This document shows, one piece after another, positions 11,134-20,107 of a DNA stretch of 64,000 bases. Source of the DNA: Cupriavidus oxalaticus (lineage in GTDB: Bacteria; Pseudomonadota; Gammaproteobacteria; Burkholderiales; Burkholderiaceae); assembly GCF_004768545.1 (NCBI RefSeq), contig NZ_CP038635.1, positions 1,860,001 to 1,924,000 of the forward strand, read 5' to 3'. The notes beneath the pieces were generated by a model that was given only the letters and a program-made list of their open reading frames with translations, was not told the origin of the DNA and did not search any database. Position numbers and translations under genes: made by a program. The first letter of the stretch is position 1; every line of letters starts with the position of its first letter.

Positions 11134-12579
11134 TTACAAGGCGGTTGCCGGCTCCCAACCGCCGCCCAGCGCCTTGAATGCCGCCACGGCGGCGCGGGCG
11201 GATTCGGTCTGCGCCTGCGCCCTGGCATCGGACGTCCGCAGCAGGCTCTCGTCGGCTAGCAGCACCTCGATCAGGCGTACGACACCCTTCTGGTAGGCGG
11301 CAAGCGAGGCGTTTCGCGCCTGCGTCAGCGAGGCTTCGCCCTGCGCCAGCGTGCCGGCCTGGTCTTCACGCCTGACCAGGGCGGAGAAGGCATTTTCGAC
11401 ATCTTCGGTCGCACGCAGCACGGCCTGCCGGTATGCCGCCAGCGCTTCCGCCTCCTGGCCGCGGGCCAGGTCGATCTGGGCGTTGATGCGGCCGAAATCG
11501 AACAGGCGCCAGCGCAAGCCCAGCACGCCCGCCGCCTGGCTGGCGCCCGCGGAAAACAGGTTGCCGCCGGCCACGGTCGTGGCGCTGCCCAACAGGGCGC
11601 TGAGCGAGAACTTGGGGTAGTACTCGGCAATGGCGACACCGATGCGAGCGTTGGCCGCCGCCAGCCGGCGCTCCGCGACAATGAGATCCGGCCTGCGTCG
11701 CAGCAGGTCCGCCGGCGAACCCGTACCGGCGAGCTGCGGCGCTGCGGGAATCGTTCCGGCACCGCCGAGTTCGGCGCGGTACGTGCCCGGCGGAACACCC
11801 AGCATCACGTCGAGCGCGTTCAACGCCGCATCGAGCCCTGTTTCCAGCACCGGCACGGTGGCGCTGACCTGGGCCAGCGCGCCTTCGGCCTGCCGGACTT
11901 CCAGCTCGGCGGCAAGGCCCTTGCCGAACAGCAGCCCAACCGTGGAGAGCAATTTCTGCTGGGTCTCCATTTGCCGCCTGGCGATGCCGAGACGGGTCTG
12001 CAATCCACGCACAGTGATGTAGAGATCCGCCGTCTGCGCGGCTACCGCGAGGCGCGTCGCGGCCGCGCCCGCGGTCGAGGCCTGGTACTCCGCCAGCGCG
12101 GCTTCGCGCCCGCGGCGCAGTCCGCCGAAGACGTCCAGTTCCCAGCCGGCGCCGAGGTTTGCCTCGTAGAGGTTGCCATACCTGTCAAAGCCCGGCGTGG
12201 CATTCAGCAGCTTGCCAAGCGGCGTCTCGACCGACTGGTAGCTCCGCCCCGCCTGCGCGCTGACGCTGCCGGACGGCAGCAAGGCCGCAGTGGCCGTGCC
12301 GAGTCCCGCGCGTGCCTGGGCGACGCGCGCCGACGCCTGCGCCAGGTCCAGGTTCTGCGCTAACGCCAGCGACACCAGGCGGGTCAGCACGGGGTCGCCG
12401 AAACCTTCCCACCACGTCGTCAGCTCGGCCGGCGGCGAGGCCTGCCTCTGTTCGACGCCGGGCTTTCCCAGGTAGCGTTCCGAAACCGGCACGTCCGGCT
12501 TTCTATAGTCAGGGCCGACAGCGCAACCCGCCATGACGCCGGCACTCAGCAGCAGGGTTAGAGAGCGAGGAAAAAGCAT
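11134..12579 (-). CDS. RND efflux outer-membrane lipoprotein, NodT/OprM family
   Basis: Outer-membrane channel of a tripartite efflux pump. The 481-residue protein has a lipoprotein signal with lipobox MAGC at residues 16-19, followed by AVGPDYRKPDVPVSERY, the standard opening of the NodT family. It has the two repeated OEP halves with long coiled-coil stretches (ASARVAQARAGLGTATA; LRRRPDLIVAERRLAAANARIG). It is transcribed away from tetR (12673) and its promoter lies under the 24-bp operator at 12611. The partner adaptor and pump follow tetR on the other strand, an unusual split of the OMF from its operon. Substrate unknown. Confidence 0.92.
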   Translation of the reverse strand: MLFPRSLTLLLSAGVMAGCAVGPDYRKPDVPVSERYLGKPGVEQRQASPPAELTTWWEGFGDPVLTRLVSLALAQNLDLAQASARVAQARAGLGTATAALLPSGSVSAQAGRSYQSVETPLGKLLNATPGFDRYGNLYEANLGAGWELDVFGGLRRGREAALAEYQASTAGAAATRLAVAAQTADLYITVRGLQTRLGIARRQMETQQKLLSTVGLLFGKGLAAELEVRQAEGALAQVSATVPVLETGLDAALNALDVMLGVPPGTYRAELGGAGTIPAAPQLAGTGSPADLLRRRPDLIVAERRLAAANARIGVAIAEYYPKFSLSALLGSATTVAGGNLFSAGASQAAGVLGLRWRLFDFGRINAQIDLARGQEAEALAAYRQAVLRATEDVENAFSALVRREDQAGTLAQGEASLTQARNASLAAYQKGVVRLIEVLLADESLLRTSDARAQAQTESARAAVAAFKALGGGWEPATAL

Positions 12580-12610
12580 GGAGGTTGAGTACTCGGAAAC
12601 GATCGGATGT

Positions 12611-12634
12611 GTGACTATATTATAAAATGGTCAC
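12611..12634. promoter_or_regulatory. TetR operator at the OMF/tetR divergent promoter
   Basis: 24-bp inverted repeat with arms GTGACTATA and AATGGTCAC separated by six bases; it matches a second copy at 13350-13373. On the minus strand it contains TATAAT and lies just behind TTGACA, so binding would block the outer-membrane channel promoter. It ends 39 bases before tetR, so autoregulation is likely too. Confidence 0.82.
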
Positions 12635-12672
12635 TAGTTGTCAATGATGATCTGCCACGGTAAGCTGACCGA

Positions 12673-13290
12673 ATGACCGAAACCACACCCTCTGCCCTGC
12701 CTTCCCGCGGCCCCGCAGACCACAATGTCCGCTCCCAGATCCTTGAGGCGGCTACCGAGCACTTCAGCCTCTATGGCTACGAGAAGACGACGGTTTCCGA
12801 CCTCGCCAAGGCGATCGGGTTCTCCAAGGCATACATCTACAAGTTCTTCGGTTCCAAGCAGGCGATCGGTGAAGTGATCTGCGCCAACTGCCTGGGCGCG
12901 ATCACCACCGAGGTCGACGAGACCCTTGCTGCCGTGCCGACAGCGTCGGAATGCTTGCGGCGGCTGTTCAAGACGCTGGTCGATGCCGGCGTGCGCCTGT
13001 TCTTCCAGGACCGCAAGCTCTACGCGATTGCCGCGGCGGCCGCGCAGGAGCGGTGGCAGCCGGTTCTCGCCTATGAGGACCACATCCGGGCTCTCGTGAT
13101 GCGGATCATCCTGGAGGGGCGGAAATCCGGGGAGTTCGAGCGCAAGACACCGCTGGACGAGACCGTCAACGGCATCTACCTCGTCATGCGTCCCTACATC
13201 GATCCGCTGCTGCTGCAGCACAACCTCGACGTTGCCGCAGAGGCTCACGCGCAGCTTTCCAGCCTGATACTGCGCAGCCTGGCTCCGTAA
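12673..13290 (+). CDS. TetR/AcrR family repressor of the RND efflux system
   Basis: A 205-residue one-component repressor. The N-terminal HTH spans residues 15-60 (ILEAATEHFSLYGYEKTTVSDLAKAIGFSKAYIYKFFGSK split over the helix-turn-helix) and the C-terminal ligand domain includes VNGIYLVMRPYIDPLLL. It sits between the outer-membrane channel gene and the adaptor-pump operon, and both flanking promoters hold the same 24-bp palindrome (12611 and 13350). This makes a local repressor, released by a pump substrate, the natural reading. The start at 12673 was taken because it gives the usual 14-residue leader before the HTH. Confidence 0.92.
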   Translation: MTETTPSALPSRGPADHNVRSQILEAATEHFSLYGYEKTTVSDLAKAIGFSKAYIYKFFGSKQAIGEVICANCLGAITTEVDETLAAVPTASECLRRLFKTLVDAGVRLFFQDRKLYAIAAAAAQERWQPVLAYEDHIRALVMRIILEGRKSGEFERKTPLDETVNGIYLVMRPYIDPLLLQHNLDVAAEAHAQLSSLILRSLAP

Positions 13291-13349
13291 GTGGCGTAAA
13301 AAAAACTCCCCAAGCGGCGTCGTCGCCGCTCCATCATTGCGACCGCTTT

Positions 13350-13385
13350 GTGACCATTGACTAAAATGGTCACACGACCAATAAT
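13350..13385 (+). promoter_or_regulatory. promoter and TetR operator of the adaptor-pump operon
   Basis: The 24-bp inverted repeat at 13350-13373 has perfect 9-bp arms GTGACCATT and AATGGTCAC with six bases between. It covers the -35 TTGACT (13357-13362) of a promoter whose -10 is AATAAT (13380-13385) at 17-bp spacing. The adaptor gene starts 30 bases beyond. Confidence 0.87.
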
Positions 13386-13415
13386 TCAGGTCCAGTCTCG
13401 CGTAGAGAGGACCTT

Positions 13416-14543
13416 ATGCTTCAGCGCCGAATCGCTTCATCCGCCGCCGCGTGCGTGTTGCCACTTGTTCTAGCTGCTTGCGGCGGGCCGCCGGCGCCCG
13501 ATCCCCGCGTCCAGCCCCCGCTGGTCCGGGTCGGAGTCGTCCAGGACCCGGCCGCCGCGACGCGTTCTTTCACCGGGACCGTTGCCGCGCGGGTCCAGGG
13601 CGACCTGGGCTTTCGAGTCTCCGGCAAAGTCCTGGAGCGGCTTGTCGATACGGGTCAGGCCGTCAAGCGCGGCCAGCCGCTGATGCGCATCGACCCGAAC
13701 GACCTGAAGCTGGCAGCACACGCGCAGCAGGAGACGGTAGTTGCCGCGCGCGCACGGGCCAGGCAAACGGCGGAGGACGAAGCCCGCTATCGCGACCTGG
13801 TCGGGACCGGCGCGGTATCGGCCTCGGCCTACGACCAGATCAGGGCCGCGGCGGAATCGGCCAAGGCCCAGCTCAAGGCAGCGGAAGCCCAGGCCGACGT
13901 GGCAAGGAATGCCACCGGCTACGCGGTCCTGGCCGCTGACGCCGACGGCGTTGTCGTGGAAACGCTGGCCGATGCCGGGCAGGTCGTCAATGCCGGCCAG
14001 GTGGTGGTGCGCGTGGCGCATGCGGGGCGGCGCGAGGCCGTCGTCCACCTCCCGGAAACCCTGCTGCCGCCGGTGGGCTCGGTCGGCGAGGCGACCCTCT
14101 ACGGCAATGACACGCTGACGGTGCCGGCAAGGCTGCGGCAGCTTTCCAGCGCGGCGGACCGGCAAACCCGCACCTACGAAGCGAGGTACGTGCTCGAAGG
14201 CGCGCTGGCCGAGGCCCCGCTCGGAGCGACCGTGATCCTCCGGATCCCGGAAGTCCGCCGCGCTGCGACGCAGGCCGACCTGCAGGTACCGATCGGCGCG
14301 ATCTTCGATCCGGGCAAGGGCCCGGGCGTGTGGGTGCTGAACGGAAAGTCCAATCGCGTCAGCTGGCGCCCGGTCAAGGTACGCAGCCTGGACGACGATG
14401 CCGCGCGCGTGGCGGGCGACCTCCGGGCTGGCGACCGGATCATTGCGCTGGGTGCCCACCTGCTGCGCGAGGGCGAGCAGGTACGGATCGCGGCAATCGG
14501 GCCCCGCGCCACGCAGGCTTCGGGCGAGGGAGCGCAGCAATGA
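13416..14543 (+). CDS. RND efflux periplasmic adaptor lipoprotein (MFP, AcrA type)
   Basis: Periplasmic adaptor that joins the inner-membrane pump to the outer-membrane channel. 375 residues with a lipoprotein signal ending in LAAC (C22) followed by GGPPAPDPRV. The family order is visible: SFTGTVAARVQGDLGFRVSGKV barrel strand, VDTGQAVKRGQPLMRIDPND lipoyl half, a coiled-coil hairpin rich in Ala/Arg, then DADGVVVETLADAGQVVNAGQ and the membrane-proximal domain. The stop overlaps the pump start by four bases (ATGA), so the two are translationally coupled. Expression is under the operator at 13350. Confidence 0.94.
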   Translation: MLQRRIASSAAACVLPLVLAACGGPPAPDPRVQPPLVRVGVVQDPAAATRSFTGTVAARVQGDLGFRVSGKVLERLVDTGQAVKRGQPLMRIDPNDLKLAAHAQQETVVAARARARQTAEDEARYRDLVGTGAVSASAYDQIRAAAESAKAQLKAAEAQADVARNATGYAVLAADADGVVVETLADAGQVVNAGQVVVRVAHAGRREAVVHLPETLLPPVGSVGEATLYGNDTLTVPARLRQLSSAADRQTRTYEARYVLEGALAEAPLGATVILRIPEVRRAATQADLQVPIGAIFDPGKGPGVWVLNGKSNRVSWRPVKVRSLDDDAARVAGDLRAGDRIIALGAHLLREGEQVRIAAIGPRATQASGEGAQQ

Positions 14544-17500
14544 GTGGCTTCAACCTTTCTGCGCTCGCGGTGCGCGAGCGATCGGTCACGCTGTTCCTGA
14601 TCATCCTTGTGTCGGTGGCAGGCGTCATCGCCTTTTTCCAGCTCGGCCGCGCGGAAGATCCCGCCTTCACGGTGAAGACCATGACCGTCATCACGGCGTG
14701 GCCGGGAGCGACGGCGCAGGAGATGCAGGACCAGGTGGCCGAACGGCTGGAAAAGCGCATGCAGGAATTGCGCTGGTACGACCGCACGGAGACCTACACG
14801 CGGCCCGGCCTGGCGTTCACCACCGTAACGCTGCTCGACAGCACCCCGCCAGCGGAGGTCCAGGAAGAGTTTTACCAGGCGCGCAAGAAAATCCGGGATG
14901 AGTCAGCCGCACTGCCTGCCGGCGTGATCGGCCCGCTCGTCAACGACGAATATTCGGACGTGACCTTCGCGCTGTTCGCATTGAAGGCGAAGGGCGAACC
15001 GCAGCGGGCCCTGGTGCGCGACGCCGAAGCCTTGCGCCAGCGCCTGCTGCATGTCGCGGGCGTGAAGAAGGTGAACATCATCGGCGAACAGTCCGAGCGC
15101 ATCTTCGTCAGCTTTTCCCATGACCGCCTGGCCACGCTGGGCATCTCGCCGCAGGACATCTTCGCGGCGCTGAACAGCCAGAACGCGCTTACCCCCGCCG
15201 GGTCGATCGACACCGCGGGTCCGCAGGTCTTCATCCGCCTCGACGGCGCCTTCGACAAGCTGCAGAAGATCCGCGACACGCCGGTGGTGGCGCAGGGCCG
15301 CACCCTCAAGCTTTCGGATGTCGCCACGGTGGAACGCGGCTATGAGGACCCGGCGACCTTCCTCGTCCGCAACAACGGCGAACCCGCGCTGCTGCTGGGC
15401 GTCGTGATGCGCGACGGCTGGAACGGCCTGGACCTCGGCAAGGCGCTGGATGCGGAAGTGTCGGCGATCAATGAAGCCTTGCCGCTGGGCATGAGCCTGG
15501 CCAAGGTGACCGACCAGTCCGTCAACATCAGCGCATCGGTCGACGAGTTCATGGTCAAGTTCTTCGTCGCGCTGCTGGTGGTGCTGGTAGTGTGCTTCGC
15601 GAGCATGGGCTGGCGCGTCGGCATCGTCGTGGCGGCCGCCGTGCCGCTGACGCTGGCCGCGGTGTTCGTCGTCATGGCGGCCACGGGCAAGAACTTCGAC
15701 CGCATTACCCTGGGCGCGCTGATCCTGGCGCTGGGCCTGCTGGTGGACGACGCCATCATCGCGATCGAGATGATGGTGGTCAAGATGGAGGAAGGCTACA
15801 GCCGCATTGCCGCCTCCGCCTATGCCTGGAGCCACACCGCCGCGCCGATGCTGTCCGGCACGCTGGTCACGGCGGTGGGCTTCATGCCCAACGGCTTTGC
15901 GCGCTCCACGGCCGGCGAATACACCAGCAACATGTTCTGGATCGTGGGCATTGCCCTGGTCGTGTCCTGGATCGTCGCCGTCGCCTTTACGCCCTACCTG
16001 GGCGTCAAGCTGCTGCCCGAGATCGGCAAGGCCGAAGGCGGCCACGATGCCATCTATGGCACGCCGAACTACAACCGTTTCCGGCGCCTGCTGGGGCGCG
16101 TCATCCGGCGCAAGTGGATCGTGGCCGCGGTGGTGGTGGGCGGCTTCGTAGTGTCGGTGCTGGGCATGGACATCGTGAAGAAACAGTTCTTCCCGACCTC
16201 CGACCGCCCCGAGGTGCTGGTCGAAGTACAGATGCCCTATGGCAGCGCGATTGCCCGGACCAGCGCGGCCACGGCCAAGGTGGAAGCCTGGCTCGCCCGC
16301 CAGCCGGAGGCGAAGATCGTGACGGCCTACGTGGGCCAGGGCGCGCCCCGCTTCTATCTCGCCATGTCGCCGGAACTGCCGGATCCCTCCTTTGCAAAGC
16401 TCGTGGTGCGGACCGACAGCCAGGCCGAACGCGAAGCGCTGAAGGCCCGCCTGCGCCAGGCCATTGCCGACGGGCTGGCCCCCGAGGCGCGCGTGCGCGT
16501 CAGCCAGTTGGTATTCGGCCCTTACTCGCCCTTCCCGGTGGCATTCCGCGTCGCAGGGCCGGATCCGGACAAGCTGCGTGCGATTGCGGCGGACGTGCGC
16601 CGCGTGATGGAGAACAGTCCGCAGATGAGAACCGTCAATACCGACTGGGGATCGCGTGCGCCGGCCTTGCACTTCACGCTGCAGCAGGATCGCTTGCAGG
16701 CCGTAGGCCTGACTTCCAGCGGCGTCGCGCAGCAATTGCAGCTTCTCCTCAACGGCTTGCCGGTCACTGAAGTGCGCGAGGACATCCGCTCGGTGCAGGT
16801 GCTGGCGCGCGCCGCGGGAGACATACGCCTGGATCCGGCGAAGATCTCCGGCTTCACGCTGACCGGCGCGGCAGGACAGCGCATTCCGCTGTCCCAGGTT
16901 GGCACCGTCGACGTGCGCATGGAAGATCCGATCCTGCGCCGCCGCGACCGTACGCCGACGATCACGGTACGCGGCGATATCGCCGAGGGATTGCAGCCGC
17001 CCGATGTGTCCGCGTCGATCCGGCAGCAACTGGAGCCGATCCTCGCAAAGCTGCCGGCAGGCTACCGGATCGAGCAGGCAGGCGCCATCGAGGAATCCGA
17101 CAAGGCCACCAAGGCGTTGCTGCCGCTGTTCCCCATCATGCTGGCCCTGACCTTGCTGATCATCATCCTGCAGGTGCGTTCGATCTCCGCCATGGTCATG
17201 GTGCTTGCCACCAGCCCGCTCGGACTGATCGGCGTCGTGCCGACCTTGCTGCTGTTCCGGCAGCCGTTCGGGATCAACGCCCTGGTGGGGCTGATCGCGC
17301 TGTCCGGCATCCTGATGCGCAACACGCTGATCCTGATCGGACAGATCCACCAGAACAAGCAGGCGGGCATGGCGCCGTTCGACGCGGTCGTCGAAGCGAC
17401 GGTGCAGCGTACCCGTCCGGTGCTTTTGACCGCGCTGGCCGCAATCCTGGCCTTCATTCCGCTGACCCAGTCGGTGTTCTGGGGAACGCTGGCCTACACG

Positions 17501-17686
17501 CTGATCGGCGGCACCTTTGCCGGCACGGCGCTGACGCTGGTGTTCCTGCCGGCGATGTATGCCATCTGGTACCGGATCAGGGTGCCTGCCGATGCCAGCG
17601 AGAGGGATCCCGGCAAGCCTGCGATCGCGCTGCATCGCGCGGATACTGACGACGGTGGCGCGGGCACTCCCGCGAGCACCGCATGA
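14540..17686 (+). CDS. RND efflux pump inner-membrane permease
   Basis: Proton-driven inner-membrane exporter of the resistance-nodulation-division family. 1048 residues, the normal length, with 12 transmembrane segments in the usual 1+5, 1+5 pattern and two large periplasmic loops. The proton-relay aspartates D403 and D404 are in GLLVDDAI of TM4. The opening MSGFNLSALAVRERSVTLFL and a compact porter domain resemble the MexK/TriC-like branch of the HAE1 group rather than AcrB, but substrate assignment from this is weak. The start at 14540 overlaps the adaptor stop; a longer upstream frame is spurious. Confidence 0.94.
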   Translation: MSGFNLSALAVRERSVTLFLIILVSVAGVIAFFQLGRAEDPAFTVKTMTVITAWPGATAQEMQDQVAERLEKRMQELRWYDRTETYTRPGLAFTTVTLLDSTPPAEVQEEFYQARKKIRDESAALPAGVIGPLVNDEYSDVTFALFALKAKGEPQRALVRDAEALRQRLLHVAGVKKVNIIGEQSERIFVSFSHDRLATLGISPQDIFAALNSQNALTPAGSIDTAGPQVFIRLDGAFDKLQKIRDTPVVAQGRTLKLSDVATVERGYEDPATFLVRNNGEPALLLGVVMRDGWNGLDLGKALDAEVSAINEALPLGMSLAKVTDQSVNISASVDEFMVKFFVALLVVLVVCFASMGWRVGIVVAAAVPLTLAAVFVVMAATGKNFDRITLGALILALGLLVDDAIIAIEMMVVKMEEGYSRIAASAYAWSHTAAPMLSGTLVTAVGFMPNGFARSTAGEYTSNMFWIVGIALVVSWIVAVAFTPYLGVKLLPEIGKAEGGHDAIYGTPNYNRFRRLLGRVIRRKWIVAAVVVGGFVVSVLGMDIVKKQFFPTSDRPEVLVEVQMPYGSAIARTSAATAKVEAWLARQPEAKIVTAYVGQGAPRFYLAMSPELPDPSFAKLVVRTDSQAEREALKARLRQAIADGLAPEARVRVSQLVFGPYSPFPVAFRVAGPDPDKLRAIAADVRRVMENSPQMRTVNTDWGSRAPALHFTLQQDRLQAVGLTSSGVAQQLQLLLNGLPVTEVREDIRSVQVLARAAGDIRLDPAKISGFTLTGAAGQRIPLSQVGTVDVRMEDPILRRRDRTPTITVRGDIAEGLQPPDVSASIRQQLEPILAKLPAGYRIEQAGAIEESDKATKALLPLFPIMLALTLLIIILQVRSISAMVMVLATSPLGLIGVVPTLLLFRQPFGINALVGLIALSGILMRNTLILIGQIHQNKQAGMAPFDAVVEATVQRTRPVLLTALAAILAFIPLTQSVFWGTLAYTLIGGTFAGTALTLVFLPAMYAIWYRIRVPADASERDPGKPAIALHRADTDDGGAGTPASTA

Positions 17687-17811
17687 CCCGGGCGGCCGCG
17701 ACCGTCATGGCGCGGCCGCAGGGCCGGGAGCCCGCGCCCGCCGCCCCCGGGCAAGCGGGGCAGGCCCATGTCTGTCATGCCTGGATCAATACCCGGGGGC
17801 CAACAGATGGG

Positions 17812-19179
17812 TCATGCCTCGTTGGCAACAGCCGCCTGCTGCGATGGCTTCGCGTCCGCCGCCATGCCCTTGGCCGCGACGGCGATGGCCGCGAGCACGG
17901 ATGGCACGGCCAGGATGCTCAGGATCGCGCTCATGCCCAGGCCCAGCTGCAACAGCGTGCCGCCGGCAACGGCGCCGAGGATGCCGCCAAAGCGCCCGAT
18001 GCCGAGCATCCAGCCGACGCCGCAGGCGCGGCCCTGCGTTGGATAGAACGAGGCGGCCAGCGCCGGCATCGAAACCAGGCCCGCCCCCATGAACAGCCCG
18101 GCGACCGGCGTCAGCATCGTCAGGTATGAGCCACTGCTGGCGTGGCCCATTGCCAGCGTAAACACGCCGGCAAAAAAATAGGCCACACCGATCACGCGGT
18201 GCGGATCGATGCGGTCCATCAGCCAGCCACATGCCATGGCGCCCAGCGTGCCACCCAGCGGAAACAGTGCCGCGATCAGCGCCGCCTCGGCCGGGGTCGC
18301 GCCGGTTTCGTTGACCAGCGTCGGCATCCAGCTCGTCACCAGGTAGAAGACCAGCACGCCCATGAAATAGGTCGTCCAGAGCATGAAGGTGCCCATCCGG
18401 TATTTCTGCGACAGGATCAGCCCGAGCGGCGAGCGCAGCTTGTCGGCGTGGTCATCCGGCAAGGTGAAGCGCGATGCCTGGAATTGCGCGGAACCTGCGA
18501 TGCGCCGCAACACCGAACCGATGCGCTGCGCCGGCCAGTCGCGCAGCACCATGAACCGGATCGATTCCGGCAACGCCAGCACCATGACGGCAAGGACCAG
18601 CGGCACCACGCCGCCAACGACAAAGACGCTGCGCCAGCCGAATTCCGGAATCATCACCGCGGCAAGGAAGCCGCCGCCCGCAGCACCCAGCGTGAACCCG
18701 CAAAACATGCTGTTCACCAGGAATGCGCGGCGCCTGGCGGGCGCATATTCGGCCAGCAGTGTCGTCGCGTTGGGAATGGCTGCGCCCAGCCCCATGCCCG
18801 TCAGGAAGCGCCAGCCGGACAGCTCGACCGCGGAAGCCGCCGTCGCGGTGGCCAGGCTGAACAGGCCGAAGACCGCCACCGATACGCCCAGCACGGGCTT
18901 GCGCCCGAACCGGTCGGCAAAGGGCCCGGCGATCAGCGCGCCAAGCGCAAGCCCAACCAGCGAAGCGCTCAGCACATTGCCCATCGCCAGCTTTGAAACG
19001 CCCCACTCCCTGGTCAGCGACGGCGCCACATAGCCGATCGCGGCGGTGTCGAAGCCATCCGCCACCACCACCAGGAAGCAGACGATAAGAATCATCCATT
19101 GGTAGGGAGAGAATCTCTGGCTGTCGATGAACGCCTGGACGTCAACCGTCCCCGGCGAGCTGGATTGCTGTGGTTTCAT
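17812..19179 (-). CDS. MFS transporter, aromatic acid:H+ symporter (AAHS) family
   Basis: Imports an aromatic or related carboxylic acid with protons. 455 residues, 12 predicted transmembrane helices. TM1 carries the AAHS signature DGFDTAAIGYVAP (D41, D44), as in PcaK and BenK, and the loop between TM2 and TM3 has the MFS motif GPFADRFGRKPVL. The start at 19179 has GGAG nine bases upstream, so an ATG five codons earlier was rejected. It is divergent from tetR (19517). Its promoter (19316-19344) carries the same operator found at the coxG and thiolase promoters, which ties the importer to the catabolic genes at 21-31 kb. Confidence 0.92.
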   Translation of the reverse strand: MKPQQSSSPGTVDVQAFIDSQRFSPYQWMILIVCFLVVVADGFDTAAIGYVAPSLTREWGVSKLAMGNVLSASLVGLALGALIAGPFADRFGRKPVLGVSVAVFGLFSLATATAASAVELSGWRFLTGMGLGAAIPNATTLLAEYAPARRRAFLVNSMFCGFTLGAAGGGFLAAVMIPEFGWRSVFVVGGVVPLVLAVMVLALPESIRFMVLRDWPAQRIGSVLRRIAGSAQFQASRFTLPDDHADKLRSPLGLILSQKYRMGTFMLWTTYFMGVLVFYLVTSWMPTLVNETGATPAEAALIAALFPLGGTLGAMACGWLMDRIDPHRVIGVAYFFAGVFTLAMGHASSGSYLTMLTPVAGLFMGAGLVSMPALAASFYPTQGRACGVGWMLGIGRFGGILGAVAGGTLLQLGLGMSAILSILAVPSVLAAIAVAAKGMAADAKPSQQAAVANEA

Positions 19180-19207
19180 GCGCGTTGTCTCCATTGTCTG
19201 TCATGCA

Positions 19208-19221
19208 ATGATGATCGTCAT
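19208..19221. promoter_or_regulatory. TetR-type operator copy in the MFS leader
   Basis: ATGATGATCGTCAT, a near palindrome, 29 bases upstream of the MFS start codon. It matches 19459-19472 (ATGACGATCGTAAT) and the reverse complement of 25193-25206. It lies downstream of the MFS promoter, where a bound protein would act as a roadblock or serve a second weak promoter. Confidence 0.68.
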
Positions 19222-19299
19222 ATCAAAGGGCGAACGATCGCAGCGGCCATGACGTTCCCCACGCCGCTCGCCGCGCGATTCCTGCAATGCCCCCGCTGA

Positions 19300-19344
19300 T
19301 GTATCCAGCGTCTACATGCTAGTCAGGCGATGCGGCAGGGTCAA
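19300..19344 (-). promoter_or_regulatory. MFS promoter with downstream operator (motif B)
   Basis: On the minus strand: -35 TTGACC (19339-19344), 17-bp spacer, -10 TAGCAT (19316-19321), then the 18-bp motif at 19300-19317 (plus-strand reading TGTATCCAGCGTCTACAT), which overlaps the -10 by two bases. The same order of parts occurs at 25787-25831 and 25943-25988. The motif has TGTA/TACA ends, as GntR/FadR-type sites often do, but the regulator is not identified. Confidence 0.78.
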
Positions 19345-19458
19345 GGACGATCACCCCGCCACGGCGTTGGTGCTATCCCTAGTGAAGGAGGTGGCGTGAG
19401 TCCCTCGGCAGCCACATTTCCCGGCGCGGCGGGCAGACTTCGGGAAGCGCCCGATGCA

Positions 19459-19482
19459 ATGACGATCGTAATGCTATATATT
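19459..19482 (+). promoter_or_regulatory. tetR promoter with operator in the spacer (motif A)
   Basis: ATGACGATCGTAAT at 19459-19472 is followed by a -10-like TATATT (19477-19482). It lies about 45 bases before the TetR gene, in the place of the -35/-10 spacer, like the related site at 25193. Autoregulation by the adjacent TetR is inferred; the -35 (ATGCAA, 19454-19459) is poor. Confidence 0.65.
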
Positions 19483-19516
19483 GCAGAGACTCACCTGCCG
19501 TTGCCGTCTCCCGATC

Positions 19517-20080
19517 ATGCGCTACTCGCTCGACCAGAAAGCTGAAACCCACAAGCACATCGTGAAGGCCGCCTCGACGCAATTCCGCAAGCATGGCGTC
19601 AACGGCATCGGCGTTGCGCAGCTGATGAAAAGCGCCGGCCTCACGCATGGCGGCTTCTACGCGCACTTCGAATCCAAGGACGCGCTGGTGGCCGAGGCCA
19701 TCGACGCGGCCTTCGACCAGACCATGGATTTCCTGAAGGATGCGACCTCGGTGGCCTCTTCCCGGCAGCGCAGGCAAGCCGTCGTCCAGGCGTATGTGAA
19801 CAGGAAGCACCGCGACAACCCCGGAGCGGGCTGCGCCATCGCGGCACTCGGTGCCGATGTGTCGCGGCTTGACGCGAAGACGCGCAAGCGCTTCGAGGCG
19901 CGCGTGACAGCGCTGGTCGATGCCATCGCCGGGAGCGATGACGAAGCTGCGCGCAAGGACGCCATCGTTACGCTGGCGGCCATGGTCGGCGGGATGGTGC
20001 TGGCGCGTTCGGTCAGGTCGCAAGCGCTGTCCGGCGAAATCCTGGATGCAGTCCAGGCCGGGCTCCACGCCGGCCTGTAG
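19517..20080 (+). CDS. TetR/AcrR family regulator of the MFS/cox cluster
   Basis: 187-residue repressor. The HTH is at residues 7-52 (HKHIVKAASTQFRKHGVNG; VAQLMKSAGLTHGGFYAHFESKDAL). The body (CAIAALGADVSRLDAKTRKRFEARV) matches the C-terminal domain seen in many TetR proteins of aromatic catabolism. Start at 19517 gives MRYSLDQKAETHKHIVKAA; a longer frame from 19481 was rejected because it would run through the promoter. It is divergent from the MFS importer, and its presumed operator (ATGAyGATCGTmAT) lies in front of itself, the MFS gene and coxS. Confidence 0.9.
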   Translation: MRYSLDQKAETHKHIVKAASTQFRKHGVNGIGVAQLMKSAGLTHGGFYAHFESKDALVAEAIDAAFDQTMDFLKDATSVASSRQRRQAVVQAYVNRKHRDNPGAGCAIAALGADVSRLDAKTRKRFEARVTALVDAIAGSDDEAARKDAIVTLAAMVGGMVLARSVRSQALSGEILDAVQAGLHAGL

Positions 20081-20107
20081 GCGAGCGCCTACAGCACCCG
20101 AGCCGAC

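Noticed and set aside
14903..17635. Very long open frames antisense to real genes (for example 1945-3903 plus, 14903-17635 minus, 23007-25211 plus, 28148-30187 minus, 32346-34679 plus)
   Set aside because: Their products are rich in His, Arg, Gln and Ala with no domain, as expected from the antisense strand of high-GC genes with strong third-position bias. The opposite strand encodes complete recognisable proteins in every case.
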